A stretch of DNA of 33,702 nucleotides, taken from the NCBI GenBank assembly GCA_945874355.1, contig CAMCGB010000018.1, forward strand, positions 1 through 33,702, in the 5' to 3' direction. A program made the translations under genes and the position numbers. Of this stretch, positions 7,594 to 14,751 are shown one piece after another (position 1 is the stretch's first letter; every line of letters begins with the position of its first letter). The DNA comes from an uncultured Bacteroides sp. GTDB taxonomy: Bacteria; Bacteroidota; Bacteroidia; Bacteroidales; UBA932. The notes under the pieces were generated by a model that made no database searches, was not told the DNA's origin, and saw only the letters and a program-made list of their open reading frames with translations.

Positions 7594-9405
7594 ATGGAGA
7601 TTCTACTTTCTTTTCTTGGAGGCGTAGTCCTCGTCGCACTTATTGCGTTTTTCGTCGCAAGGAGCATCGTCAAATCAAGAGTCGCCCAGGCGGGGGAGGC
7701 GGCAAAACTTCAGGCTGAGGCAGCCCTGAAGGCCGAACAGGCCAGGCTGGAGTCCGACCTGGAGCATTCCGCTTCGCGCATCGAGGAGCTGAGCGCAAAG
7801 CTTCAAGAGACCAAAGACGAAGCGGCAAGGCAGCTGGACGAGGCAAAGAGCGAGGCCGACAGGCAGCTCAAAGAAGCTAAGGGAGAAGCCGAGCGCCAGC
7901 TCCGGGAAGCAAAGAGCGAAGCGGAAAAGCAGCTGCAGACCGTAAAGGCAGAGGCGGCAGCTACGCTGGAAAAGACAAAGGCAGAGGCAGATGCATTACT
8001 GCAGCAAACCAAGTCTGAGGCAGCCAAGACCCTCGAAAAGACAAAGGCAGAGGCGGCGGCAACGCTGGAAAAGGCAAAGGCAGAGGCAGATGCATTGCTG
8101 CAGCAGACCAAGTCTGAGGCAGCCAAGACGCTCGAAGAGACCAAGGAAGAGGCGGCCAAGCAGCTGGAGGAGACGAAGACTGAGGCTGCCAGGCAATTGC
8201 AGCAGACCAAGTCTGAGGCAGCAAAGACGCTCGAAGAGACCAAGGCCGAGATAGGAAAGCAGAAAGCAGAAGAGCTAGCCACCCGAGACAAGGCCCACAA
8301 AGAGGCAATGGACGCCCTCCAGGCGCGTTTCGACGAGACCATCGCCAAGGTGAGCGCCCAGATGAAGAGCGAGACTTCCCAGATGTTGAAGGACCGGCAG
8401 AAGGAGTTCTCGGAGACGAGCAACCAGAGTATCGGGCAGATTGTGAATCCGCTGAAAGAGAACATCGCCGAGCTGAAAAAGGCTATGGAAGAGGGGAATA
8501 AGGAGCAGGCGGAGCGCAACGGCGAGATGCGCGAGAGAATCAAGAGCCTGATGGAGCATAGCGATGCCGCCCGCAAGAGCGCCGACGAGCTGGCAGCCGC
8601 ATTCAAGCACGGCAGCAAGGTGCAGGGAGACTGGGGTGAGACCATCCTGGAGGAGCTGCTCTCTTCACAGGGCCTGACCAAGGGCGTGCATTTCGAAACC
8701 CAGGCCGTCATCCGCGACAGCAGCGGGAAGCCGGTGAAGAATGCCGACGGCGGCATAATGAGACCCGATGTGATTCTGCACCTGGACGAGAGGCGCGAAG
8801 TAATCATCGACTCAAAGGTGTCCCTGACAGCCTATGTGGATTATGTCAATGCCGAGAATGAGGCTGACCGTCAGCTGTACCTCAAGGCGCATCTGGAGAG
8901 CATCCGAAAGCACGTGAAGGAGCTCGCGGCGAAGGATTATTCCAACTATGTCCAGCCCCCGAAGGTCTCGGCCGGCTATGTGATTATGTTCGTTCCCAAT
9001 ATGGGAGCTCTATGGACAGCGCTTAATGCCGAGCCGGATCTGTGGCGCAGGGCTGCCGACCAGAATGTATATATCGCTGATGAGCAGAGCCTTTATGCTG
9101 CGCTCAAGATTGTGCGCCTGACCTGGACTCAAGTCGCCCAGGCCCAGAACCACGAGAAGGTGTACGAGCTGGCCAACGAGATGATTGACCGAGTGGGTAT
9201 TTTTATGGAGAGGTACGAGGCATTGGGAAAGGCTCTGAATAAAGCCTCGGAGGAGTATGAAGATGGCAAGAAGAAGCTCGTTCCGGGAGGCCAGAGCATC
9301 ATCAACACTTCCGGCAAGCTGATAAAGCTCGGCGCGAAAAACAGCGACAAGCATCCCATCAAGGCCCTTCAGGATATAGACGAGATCCCTTCTCTGCCCG
9401 CGTAG
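7594..9405 (+). CDS. RmuC-family DNA recombination protein with expanded coiled coil
   Basis: RmuC proteins are membrane-anchored nuclease-like proteins that limit inversions and rearrangements at repeats; the biochemical activity is poorly defined. The 603-residue protein has an N-terminal membrane anchor (4-23), a long coiled coil (30-330) and a C-terminal RmuC domain (about 345-560). The domain carries family motifs such as VQGDWGETILEELL, RPDVILHLDE, EVIIDSKVSL and IMFVPNMGALWTAL. Residues 74-216 are 13 uninterrupted 11-residue repeats of the type K-x-E-A-x-x-x-L-x-x-T (see 7813-8241), making this longer than typical RmuC proteins. It stands alone, with its own dyad-bearing promoter upstream and a new promoter after it. 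Confidence 0.95.
   Translation: MEILLSFLGGVVLVALIAFFVARSIVKSRVAQAGEAAKLQAEAALKAEQARLESDLEHSASRIEELSAKLQETKDEAARQLDEAKSEADRQLKEAKGEAERQLREAKSEAEKQLQTVKAEAAATLEKTKAEADALLQQTKSEAAKTLEKTKAEAAATLEKAKAEADALLQQTKSEAAKTLEETKEEAAKQLEETKTEAARQLQQTKSEAAKTLEETKAEIGKQKAEELATRDKAHKEAMDALQARFDETIAKVSAQMKSETSQMLKDRQKEFSETSNQSIGQIVNPLKENIAELKKAMEEGNKEQAERNGEMRERIKSLMEHSDAARKSADELAAAFKHGSKVQGDWGETILEELLSSQGLTKGVHFETQAVIRDSSGKPVKNADGGIMRPDVILHLDERREVIIDSKVSLTAYVDYVNAENEADRQLYLKAHLESIRKHVKELAAKDYSNYVQPPKVSAGYVIMFVPNMGALWTALNAEPDLWRRAADQNVYIADEQSLYAALKIVRLTWTQVAQAQNHEKVYELANEMIDRVGIFMERYEALGKALNKASEEYEDGKKKLVPGGQSIINTSGKLIKLGAKNSDKHPIKALQDIDEIPSLPA
7813..8241 (+). repeat. 33 bp coding minisatellite, 13 units
   Basis: The segment codes for 13 consecutive 11-residue repeats with no indels (KDEAARQLDEA, KSEADRQLKEA and so on). 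A higher-order duplication is visible: the 20-base run starting AAAGGCAGAGGCAGATGCAT at 7977 recurs at 8076, a shift of 99 bp or three units. Hendecad repeats give a nearly straight, right-handed coiled coil. Unit number is likely to vary between strains. Confidence 0.85.
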
Positions 9406-9439
9406 GGGCAGGACAGTGCGGCATTTCCAAAATATAGCG

Positions 9440-9447
9440 TATATTTG
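9440..9447 (+). promoter_or_regulatory. -7 box of the 9.5-13.6 kb operon
   Basis: TATATTTG matches TAnnTTTG and lies 19 bases before the symporter ATG, which is itself preceded by a purine-rich AGAGGAAA. The -33 region is poorly matched. Confidence 0.5.
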
Positions 9448-9465
9448 CATAATAAATAGAGGAAA

Positions 9466-10446
9466 ATGAGTACCGAAACCGCCGCAATCATTGACAGCAT
9501 CAATGTCAGCCTCAATGCCGGAGGAATGAACACCATCAACATCGTTCTTGCCTTCGTGATGTTCGGAGTCGCATTGGGCATCAGGCCCAGAACCTTCGTG
9601 GATGTCTTCACCAAACCCAAGTCCGTCATTCTTGGCATCGTATGCCAGTTCATCCTACTGCCCCTTTTCACCTTCCTTCTGGCCCTCAGCCTCAAAGGCA
9701 GCATCAGCTGGACAATGGCAATGGGAATGATTCTGGTGGCTTCCTGCCCTGGAGGCAACATCTCCAATTTCATCAGCTCCCTTTCGAAAGCGAACGTCGA
9801 GCTGTCCGTCAGCCTCACTGCCATCAGCACCGCCCTTGCCATCTTCACGACTCCTTTCAACTTCTGGCTCTACGGCAACCTTTACCTCAAGGCCAGCGGC
9901 ATCGCGTCCACCCTTCCCCAGCTGTCGATTCCGCTCTGGGATGTATTCAAGACCATAGTCATCCTTCTCGGCATACCCCTGACCCTGGGCATCCTCACTG
10001 CCCATTTCTTCCCCAAAGTGGCCGAAAAGCTCAAGAAACCCTTCCAGTATTTCAGCATCCTGTTCTTCATCGCAATGGTGGTGCTGGCATTTATGGGCAA
10101 TATCGATGCCTTCCTCAAGTGCATCAAATACATCTTCCTTATCGTTCTTGTACACAATCTGCTCGCCCTGCTGATCGGCTGGTGCGTGGGTAAAGTGTCA
10201 AAGGTGAGCAAGGAAGACCGCAGAACCCTCACCATCGAGACCGGCATCCAGAACAGCGGCCTCGGACTGGTACTCCTGCTCGGAACAGGAATATTCGCCA
10301 ATTTCCCGCCCCACGGAGGAGCCCTTGTGATCACTGCCTGGTGGGGTATATGGCATATAGTCAGCGGCCTTGGGACCAGCGCCCTGTTCAGGCTCAGCGA
10401 CAAGAGGGCATTGAAGAAATTAACAACCAATCAATCAAATAGTTAG
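9466..10446 (+). CDS. Bile acid:sodium symporter (BASS) family transporter
   Basis: The 326-residue protein is an inner-membrane carrier with about ten hydrophobic segments. Family features seen are the VMFGVALGI stretch in the first helices, ASCPGGNISNFISSLSKANVELS (about 86-108), which resembles the conserved sodium-site crossover region, and the ETGIQNSGLGLVLL motif near 247-260. BASS carriers move bile acids, pantoate, pyruvate or other organic anions with sodium, so the substrate cannot be read from sequence. It is first in an operon: the acyltransferase gene starts three bases after its stop. A purine-rich AGAGGAAA precedes the ATG. Length is normal for the family. Confidence 0.9.
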   Translation: MSTETAAIIDSINVSLNAGGMNTINIVLAFVMFGVALGIRPRTFVDVFTKPKSVILGIVCQFILLPLFTFLLALSLKGSISWTMAMGMILVASCPGGNISNFISSLSKANVELSVSLTAISTALAIFTTPFNFWLYGNLYLKASGIASTLPQLSIPLWDVFKTIVILLGIPLTLGILTAHFFPKVAEKLKKPFQYFSILFFIAMVVLAFMGNIDAFLKCIKYIFLIVLVHNLLALLIGWCVGKVSKVSKEDRRTLTIETGIQNSGLGLVLLLGTGIFANFPPHGGALVITAWWGIWHIVSGLGTSALFRLSDKRALKKLTTNQSNS

Positions 10447-10449
10447 AAT

Positions 10450-11397
10450 ATGAGCAGAAAAGTCTGGCAGCCTAGCAAGGCGTATGACATCCTTAGATAT
10501 TATGTAGATTTTACGACCCGTTGCTCCTTCTCGGAGGTGAAAATCAGCGGGAGGGAAAACATACCCACGGACGGAAGCATTATGTACGCACCGAACCACT
10601 GCGCATCGCTTCTCGATCCTCTGATGATTCTTCTCATCAAGCACGAAAGCGTAGCATTTGCCGCCCGTTTCGACATCTTCCGCAACCCCAAAATTGCCTC
10701 AATCCTCAATTGGCTCAGAATCCTTCCCATAGCCCGCGAAAGGGACGGGCTCAAGGAGGTGGCCGGCAATTACGAGACTTTCGACCAGATAGTCGAGTGT
10801 ATGGATAAAGAGGTGCCTTTCTGCATTTTCAGCGAGGGTACCCATCGTCCCGAGAGGGGAATGATGCCTGTTAAGAAAGGTATCTTCCGCATCAGCAAGA
10901 TGGCTCTGGACCGCAACGGCAAGAAGGTATATATAGTGCCCGTAGGCCTTGATTATGAGTACTTTTTCCGTCAGGGCGGAAGAGCTGCGATAAGGATAGG
11001 GAAGAGCATAGACCTGGGCGAGTACTTTGCCGCACGTCCCGAGTGCAGCGAGAACGAAGTGTACCGCAGCCTTTGCAAAGAAGTCAGGGAGGAAGTGCTC
11101 TCACTGATCGGAAGGATTCCCGAGAGGCGACACGACCGTTTGGTACTCAGGACTCTCTGCAGCCTGGTGAGCCTGCCTCTATTTACCGCCTGCATAGTGC
11201 CTGCCGCTCCCATTTGGCTGCCGCAGACTCTTATCCTCCGCAGTTTCAAGGACAAGGCCTGGGCGCATACCATAGGCTTTGCCCTTAGGCTCCTGCTTCC
11301 GATTTTCCTTCCGTTCTACCTGATATTCAACCGATTGCTGAATTTCTACCGCAACCTTGTCTGCGATTTGTTCCACCTCGAAAATAAAGACGTATGA
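10450..11397 (+). CDS. PlsC-like 1-acyl-sn-glycerol-3-phosphate acyltransferase family protein
   Basis: The protein likely transfers an acyl group to a glycerophospholipid or related acceptor at the inner membrane. Of its 315 residues, block I is NHCASLLD (His50, Asp56; the NHxxxxxD spacing seen in many Bacteroidetes members), block III is FSEGTHRPERG (Glu129, Gly130, Thr131), and VPVGLDYE (164-170) is block IV-like. The last ~75 residues carry one or two hydrophobic segments, possibly an anchor. It begins three bases after the symporter stop, and its last four bases (ATGA) overlap the next start, so the three genes are probably co-translated. The exact acceptor is unknown; ornithine-lipid or lysophosphatidate acylation are both possible. 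Confidence 0.88.
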   Translation: MSRKVWQPSKAYDILRYYVDFTTRCSFSEVKISGRENIPTDGSIMYAPNHCASLLDPLMILLIKHESVAFAARFDIFRNPKIASILNWLRILPIARERDGLKEVAGNYETFDQIVECMDKEVPFCIFSEGTHRPERGMMPVKKGIFRISKMALDRNGKKVYIVPVGLDYEYFFRQGGRAAIRIGKSIDLGEYFAARPECSENEVYRSLCKEVREEVLSLIGRIPERRHDRLVLRTLCSLVSLPLFTACIVPAAPIWLPQTLILRSFKDKAWAHTIGFALRLLLPIFLPFYLIFNRLLNFYRNLVCDLFHLENKDV

Positions 11398-12782
11398 GAA
11401 AACAGCTTCTGAGTCTGGCGGCTCTGATTCTTGCCGGCCAGTTCTGCTTCGGCCAGAAAAAGGATATCATCAAGACGGGCTACAACTTCGGCCCTCTTCC
11501 CGTAGTGGCCTTCGATGCCGACAAAGGCTTCCAGTACGGGGCGCTGCTGAACGTTTTCAACTACGGCGACGGCAGCAATTACCCCAACTACGACTCGAAG
11601 ATGTACCTCGAGGCTTCGTTCTTCACCAAGGGTTCGCAGCTCTATGTCCTGAGTTACGACAACAAGTCGCTCATCCCCGGAGTCAGGTGGTCGTCGGCCA
11701 TTTTCACCACCATCGACAAAGCTATGGACTTCTACGGATTCAACGGCTATCAGTCTTATTATGACCACGAAAGGGTGGCCCTCGGCAAGGCCAACAAGAA
11801 GGGGGCCCAGTCGCCGGAGAACTTCATCTACAGCCCTTACTACCGCTATGGCAGGGTTCAGGTCATAGCCAAATCCGACTTCATAGGCACCATCACCGAC
11901 AATCTGAAGTGGGAGCTGGGCTATCATTTCAGCTATTTCAAAGTCAACGCGGTGAACCGCGAGAGCATCAACAAGGGAAAGGACGATTTCAACCTCTTCC
12001 CCGACAGCCAGCCTACACTTTACGAGCAGTACAGGAAGTGGGGCCTGATCTCGGACGATGAGGCTGAAGGCGGAATCTCAAGCTCGGTGAGAATGGGCCT
12101 GGTTTATGATTCCAGGGACAAGGAGGGGGCTCCCACCAGGGGAATTTGGGCAGAAACTCACCTCAGCGCCGCTCCCAAATGGCTGGGCACCAAGAACCCT
12201 TTTTACCGTTATTCTCTCACCTTCAGGCAGTATATCCCCTTTATTCCGAACGATGTGCTAACCTTCGCATACAGAATTAATTACGAAGGCACCATCGGCT
12301 CCAGCGCCCCTATGTATGTGCTTCCCTACATGACCGTGATGGGAGATTTCTACGACAGGGACGGAATGGGTGGATACCGCACCGTCAGAGGTATGATGCG
12401 CGACAGGGTAGTGGGCCTCGATATGGCCACGGCTACCGCCGAGCTGCGCTGGAGATTTGTCCGTTTCCCGCTTTTCAACCAGAACATCGCCTTCGGTCTG
12501 AACATGTTCTCCGACGCTTCGATGGTGACCCGCGGAAGGGATATGACTTTCAGGGGAGACGCCGCCGACAAGGCTGAATATGACAGATATATGGCCCTCG
12601 GATTGGAGTCTGACCGTCCCCACGTAACTGTCGGTGCCGGTCTGCGCTTCATAATGAACGAGAACTTCATCGTCGCCTTCGACTACGGCGCTCCTGTGAG
12701 CAGATTCCTGCCCAAGACCAGTCCGCTCTACGGCCAGGACGGCAACGGAGCCTTCTATATCAACACCGGCTTCCTGTTTTGA
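11394..12782 (+). CDS. Omp85/BamA-like outer-membrane barrel protein
   Basis: The 462-residue protein has a signal peptide (MRKQLLSLAALILAGQFCFGQ) and then alternating aromatic beta-strand segments to a terminal Phe (NTGFLF), as expected for an outer-membrane barrel. Strand patterns such as GLVYDSRDKEGAPTRGIWAE (227-246 region) and the RTVRGMMRDRVVG/ATAELRWRF region (about 321-350) resemble the bacterial surface antigen (D15) barrel, including the VRGY-like loop 6 motif. There is no POTRA domain, so it is a POTRA-less Omp85-like protein of unknown job. It is coupled by a 4-base overlap to the acyltransferase, hinting at envelope lipid function, which is inference. Confidence 0.82.
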   Translation: MRKQLLSLAALILAGQFCFGQKKDIIKTGYNFGPLPVVAFDADKGFQYGALLNVFNYGDGSNYPNYDSKMYLEASFFTKGSQLYVLSYDNKSLIPGVRWSSAIFTTIDKAMDFYGFNGYQSYYDHERVALGKANKKGAQSPENFIYSPYYRYGRVQVIAKSDFIGTITDNLKWELGYHFSYFKVNAVNRESINKGKDDFNLFPDSQPTLYEQYRKWGLISDDEAEGGISSSVRMGLVYDSRDKEGAPTRGIWAETHLSAAPKWLGTKNPFYRYSLTFRQYIPFIPNDVLTFAYRINYEGTIGSSAPMYVLPYMTVMGDFYDRDGMGGYRTVRGMMRDRVVGLDMATATAELRWRFVRFPLFNQNIAFGLNMFSDASMVTRGRDMTFRGDAADKAEYDRYMALGLESDRPHVTVGAGLRFIMNENFIVAFDYGAPVSRFLPKTSPLYGQDGNGAFYINTGFLF

Positions 12783-12811
12783 TGGAGTTTGATAATTGCG
12801 GAACCTAAGCG

Positions 12812-13591
12812 ATGATTTTCTACTATTCAGGCTGCGGAAACAGCCGTCACATAGCGCGCAGGCTCTCCGAGCAGCTCGGCGAGAGACTCGCTTTCATCCC
12901 CGATCTTCTGCGGGAAGAACCGCAGAGTTTTGACTGCCGTCTGGAGCGCAGCATAGGCTTCGTTATGCCCGTTTATGCCTGGGCGGCCCCTTCGCTGGTG
13001 GAGGATTTTGTAAAGCTGACAGAATGGCAGCACTCCGAAGGGACCTATATCTGGGCTGCTTTTACCTGCGGGGACGATATGGGCCTTGCCGACCGGCGCT
13101 TCCGCTCCCTGCTTGAGAAGTGCTCGCTGCATCTGGATGCGGTCTTCTGCTTTGTGATGCCGGAGACTTATCTCTGTTTCCCGGGCTTCAAGCTGGACAG
13201 CCCCCAGGGCGCGGCGCAGAAAATCCGCAATGCCCAGAACCATCTCAGCACCGTGGGCGATGCCATAATGATGCGAAAGACCATCGAGGACACGGTAAGA
13301 GGCAGCGCACCGTGGCTTAAAACCAAGATTATCAGGCCTTTATTCTATGCAATAATGACCGACAAGGGCTTTTACACTACGCCTGACTGCGACCATTGCG
13401 GGCTGTGCGAGAAGCTCTGTCCGCTGAAAAACATCAGCCTGCAGGATGGAAAGCCGGAGTGGCACTCGCACTGCACCCAGTGCATGTCGTGCTACCACCA
13501 TTGTCCCAAAAACGCAATTCAGTTCAGAAAACTCACCCTCGGGAAGGGTCAGTACTATTTCGGAAAGAGTCTTCACGAAGACAAAGACTAG
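12812..13591 (+). CDS. EFR1-family ferrodoxin (flavodoxin-like plus two 4Fe-4S clusters)
   Basis: The 259-residue protein has a flavodoxin-like N-terminal domain starting MIFYYSGCGNSRHIAR, where SGCGN forms the phosphate-binding loop for FMN, and a C-terminal bacterial ferredoxin domain. Two cluster motifs are intact: Cys193, 196, 199, 203 and Cys221, 224, 227, 231. EFR1 (emergency ferrodoxin) proteins are thought to act as soluble electron carriers. It follows the barrel gene by 29 bases and is probably the last gene of the operon. Its final 59 bases overlap the end of ldcA on the opposite strand. No Rho-independent terminator lies between them. Confidence 0.92.
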   Translation: MIFYYSGCGNSRHIARRLSEQLGERLAFIPDLLREEPQSFDCRLERSIGFVMPVYAWAAPSLVEDFVKLTEWQHSEGTYIWAAFTCGDDMGLADRRFRSLLEKCSLHLDAVFCFVMPETYLCFPGFKLDSPQGAAQKIRNAQNHLSTVGDAIMMRKTIEDTVRGSAPWLKTKIIRPLFYAIMTDKGFYTTPDCDHCGLCEKLCPLKNISLQDGKPEWHSHCTQCMSCYHHCPKNAIQFRKLTLGKGQYYFGKSLHEDKD

Positions 13592-14510
13592 CGCTGAGCG
13601 TTGAAGCATCGAAGCTTAGGCGGTACTCAGCTCCCTGAACCAGAGGGATGTTTACCCTGTCGTGTCCGCAGGGAAGGGAGCAGAGCAGAGGCACATCATC
13701 CCAGCCGAGGGACGGCAGGGTATAGGAGCAAAGGAGCCTTTCTATGCTGCCGAGGCCGAACTCGTCGCCGCACAGGGTGAACTCTCCGCAGACTATGGCC
13801 CTTATGCTCTGCTTCGGAATATGCATAGCAATCGAGTGCATCATACGGTCTATATTGCGCGCGGTCTCTTCTACCTCTTCGATGAAAAGGATATATGAGC
13901 CGGAGCTATCAAAAGGGTCGAAAGCGCTGCCAAGAAGGGGAGTGAAACTGGCCATATTGCCTCCTATGAGGGTCCCTCTCACTTCCAGGCTTCCCTTCGG
14001 GCTCAGCTCCGGCTTCAGGCTCCACTCCGTCGGAGAGCTCACGCCGAAAAGGGTCTCGAAGGTCCTGCGCTCGCTTTCCGCGTCCCTTTCGCAGTCTTCG
14101 TGCGCAAAAGAAGACAGCATAGGGGCGTGCAGAGAGCACACTCCGGCCTTGAGAAGAGCAAAGTGCAGAAGAGTGATGTCGCTGTAGCCGACGAGCCATT
14201 TGGGATTAGCTTTCATAGCTCCGACCAGCTCTGCGTCAAGCAGTTGCACGGCTCCATAACCTCCGCGCGCGGCAAATATCGCCTTGATTGAAGGCTCCCG
14301 GAAAGCCCATAGAAGTTCCTGCCTGCGCACTGATACGTCTGCACAGTACTGCTGCAGAAAGCTTTCTGTGGCTAGTGGGGACACTTCCACTTCGAGGCCC
14401 CAGTCCTGAAGGGTCTTTACGCCCCGAAGAAGGGCCGGATAATCCATACGGTACGAAGGGCAGCAGACGAAAACCCTGTCGCCTCTGTGTAAAAATTGAG
14501 GAACGGTCAT
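13533..14510 (-). CDS. LD-carboxypeptidase (murein tetrapeptide carboxypeptidase, S66 family)
   Basis: The enzyme removes the terminal D-alanine from murein tetrapeptides during peptidoglycan recycling. I start at ATG 14508-14510 (MTVPQFLHRGDRVFVCCPS), giving 325 residues; a 33-residue upstream extension in frame looks non-native. The catalytic triad of the family is visible: Ser110 in GYSDITLLH, Glu211 or 212 in LFIEEVEETARNIDRMM, and His283 in LPCGHDRVN. The N-terminal GDRVFVCCPS replaces the usual GDxIxIxxPS. It ends inside the EFR1 coding region. A 28-codon small ORF lies 37 bases upstream and a promoter at 14660-14693 probably serves both. Confidence 0.9.
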   Translation of the reverse strand: MTVPQFLHRGDRVFVCCPSYRMDYPALLRGVKTLQDWGLEVEVSPLATESFLQQYCADVSVRRQELLWAFREPSIKAIFAARGGYGAVQLLDAELVGAMKANPKWLVGYSDITLLHFALLKAGVCSLHAPMLSSFAHEDCERDAESERRTFETLFGVSSPTEWSLKPELSPKGSLEVRGTLIGGNMASFTPLLGSAFDPFDSSGSYILFIEEVEETARNIDRMMHSIAMHIPKQSIRAIVCGEFTLCGDEFGLGSIERLLCSYTLPSLGWDDVPLLCSLPCGHDRVNIPLVQGAEYRLSFDASTLSASLCLREDSFRNSTDPSRG

Positions 14511-14547
14511 AATGTGCAAAACTACAAAATTTCTGCAAATTACCGTC

Positions 14548-14634
14548 TCAGTTTTCCAGTTCGAGCTCGAGTTCGCTGATAAGGGCTTCGATTTCGATGC
14601 TGTTCTCAATCCATTTTTGTACTTCCTTACTCAT
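14548..14634 (-). CDS. Putative 28-residue acidic small protein upstream of ldcA
   Basis: ATG at 14632-14634 to TGA at 14548-14550 encodes MSKEVQKWIENSIEIEALIS and an acidic leucine-rich tail (ELELELEN), predicted to be one amphipathic helix. It starts 25 bases after the -7 box TAACTTTG (14667-14660) and ends 37 bases before ldcA, so it is the first frame on that transcript. I do not recognise the family. It could be a leader peptide, a small helical partner, or chance. Confidence 0.4.
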   Translation of the reverse strand: MSKEVQKWIENSIEIEALISELELELEN

Positions 14635-14659
14635 ATCTATTTCTGTTTTGATTCTGATG

Positions 14660-14693
14660 CAAAGTTACTCTCCCCATTGTCAACTTTTGACAA
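14660..14693 (-). promoter_or_regulatory. ldcA/small-ORF promoter with TTGTCA-N5-TGACAA dyad
   Basis: The 7 bp inverted repeat TTGTCAA-nnn-TTGACAA (14693-14677) is followed on the minus strand after 9 bases by TAACTTTG (14667-14660). This is the same layout as at 7284-7317 and 7427-7461. Being a dyad, it could also act on the divergent GH78-like gene that starts at 14752. Confidence 0.6.
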
Positions 14694-14751
14694 CAAAATT
14701 TTCTCGTCAAAAATTATTAACTTGCAGACCCGAATTAATGACAATACACCG

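Noticed and set aside
7803..8807. A 334-codon minus-strand frame across rmuC
   Set aside because: It is the antisense shadow of the repetitive, GC-rich coiled-coil region and reads as low-complexity Ser/Ala/Leu sequence.
14512..14751. N-terminal extension of the GH78-like protein
   Set aside because: The frame is open but crosses the divergent promoter, and a proper lipoprotein signal starts only at 14752.
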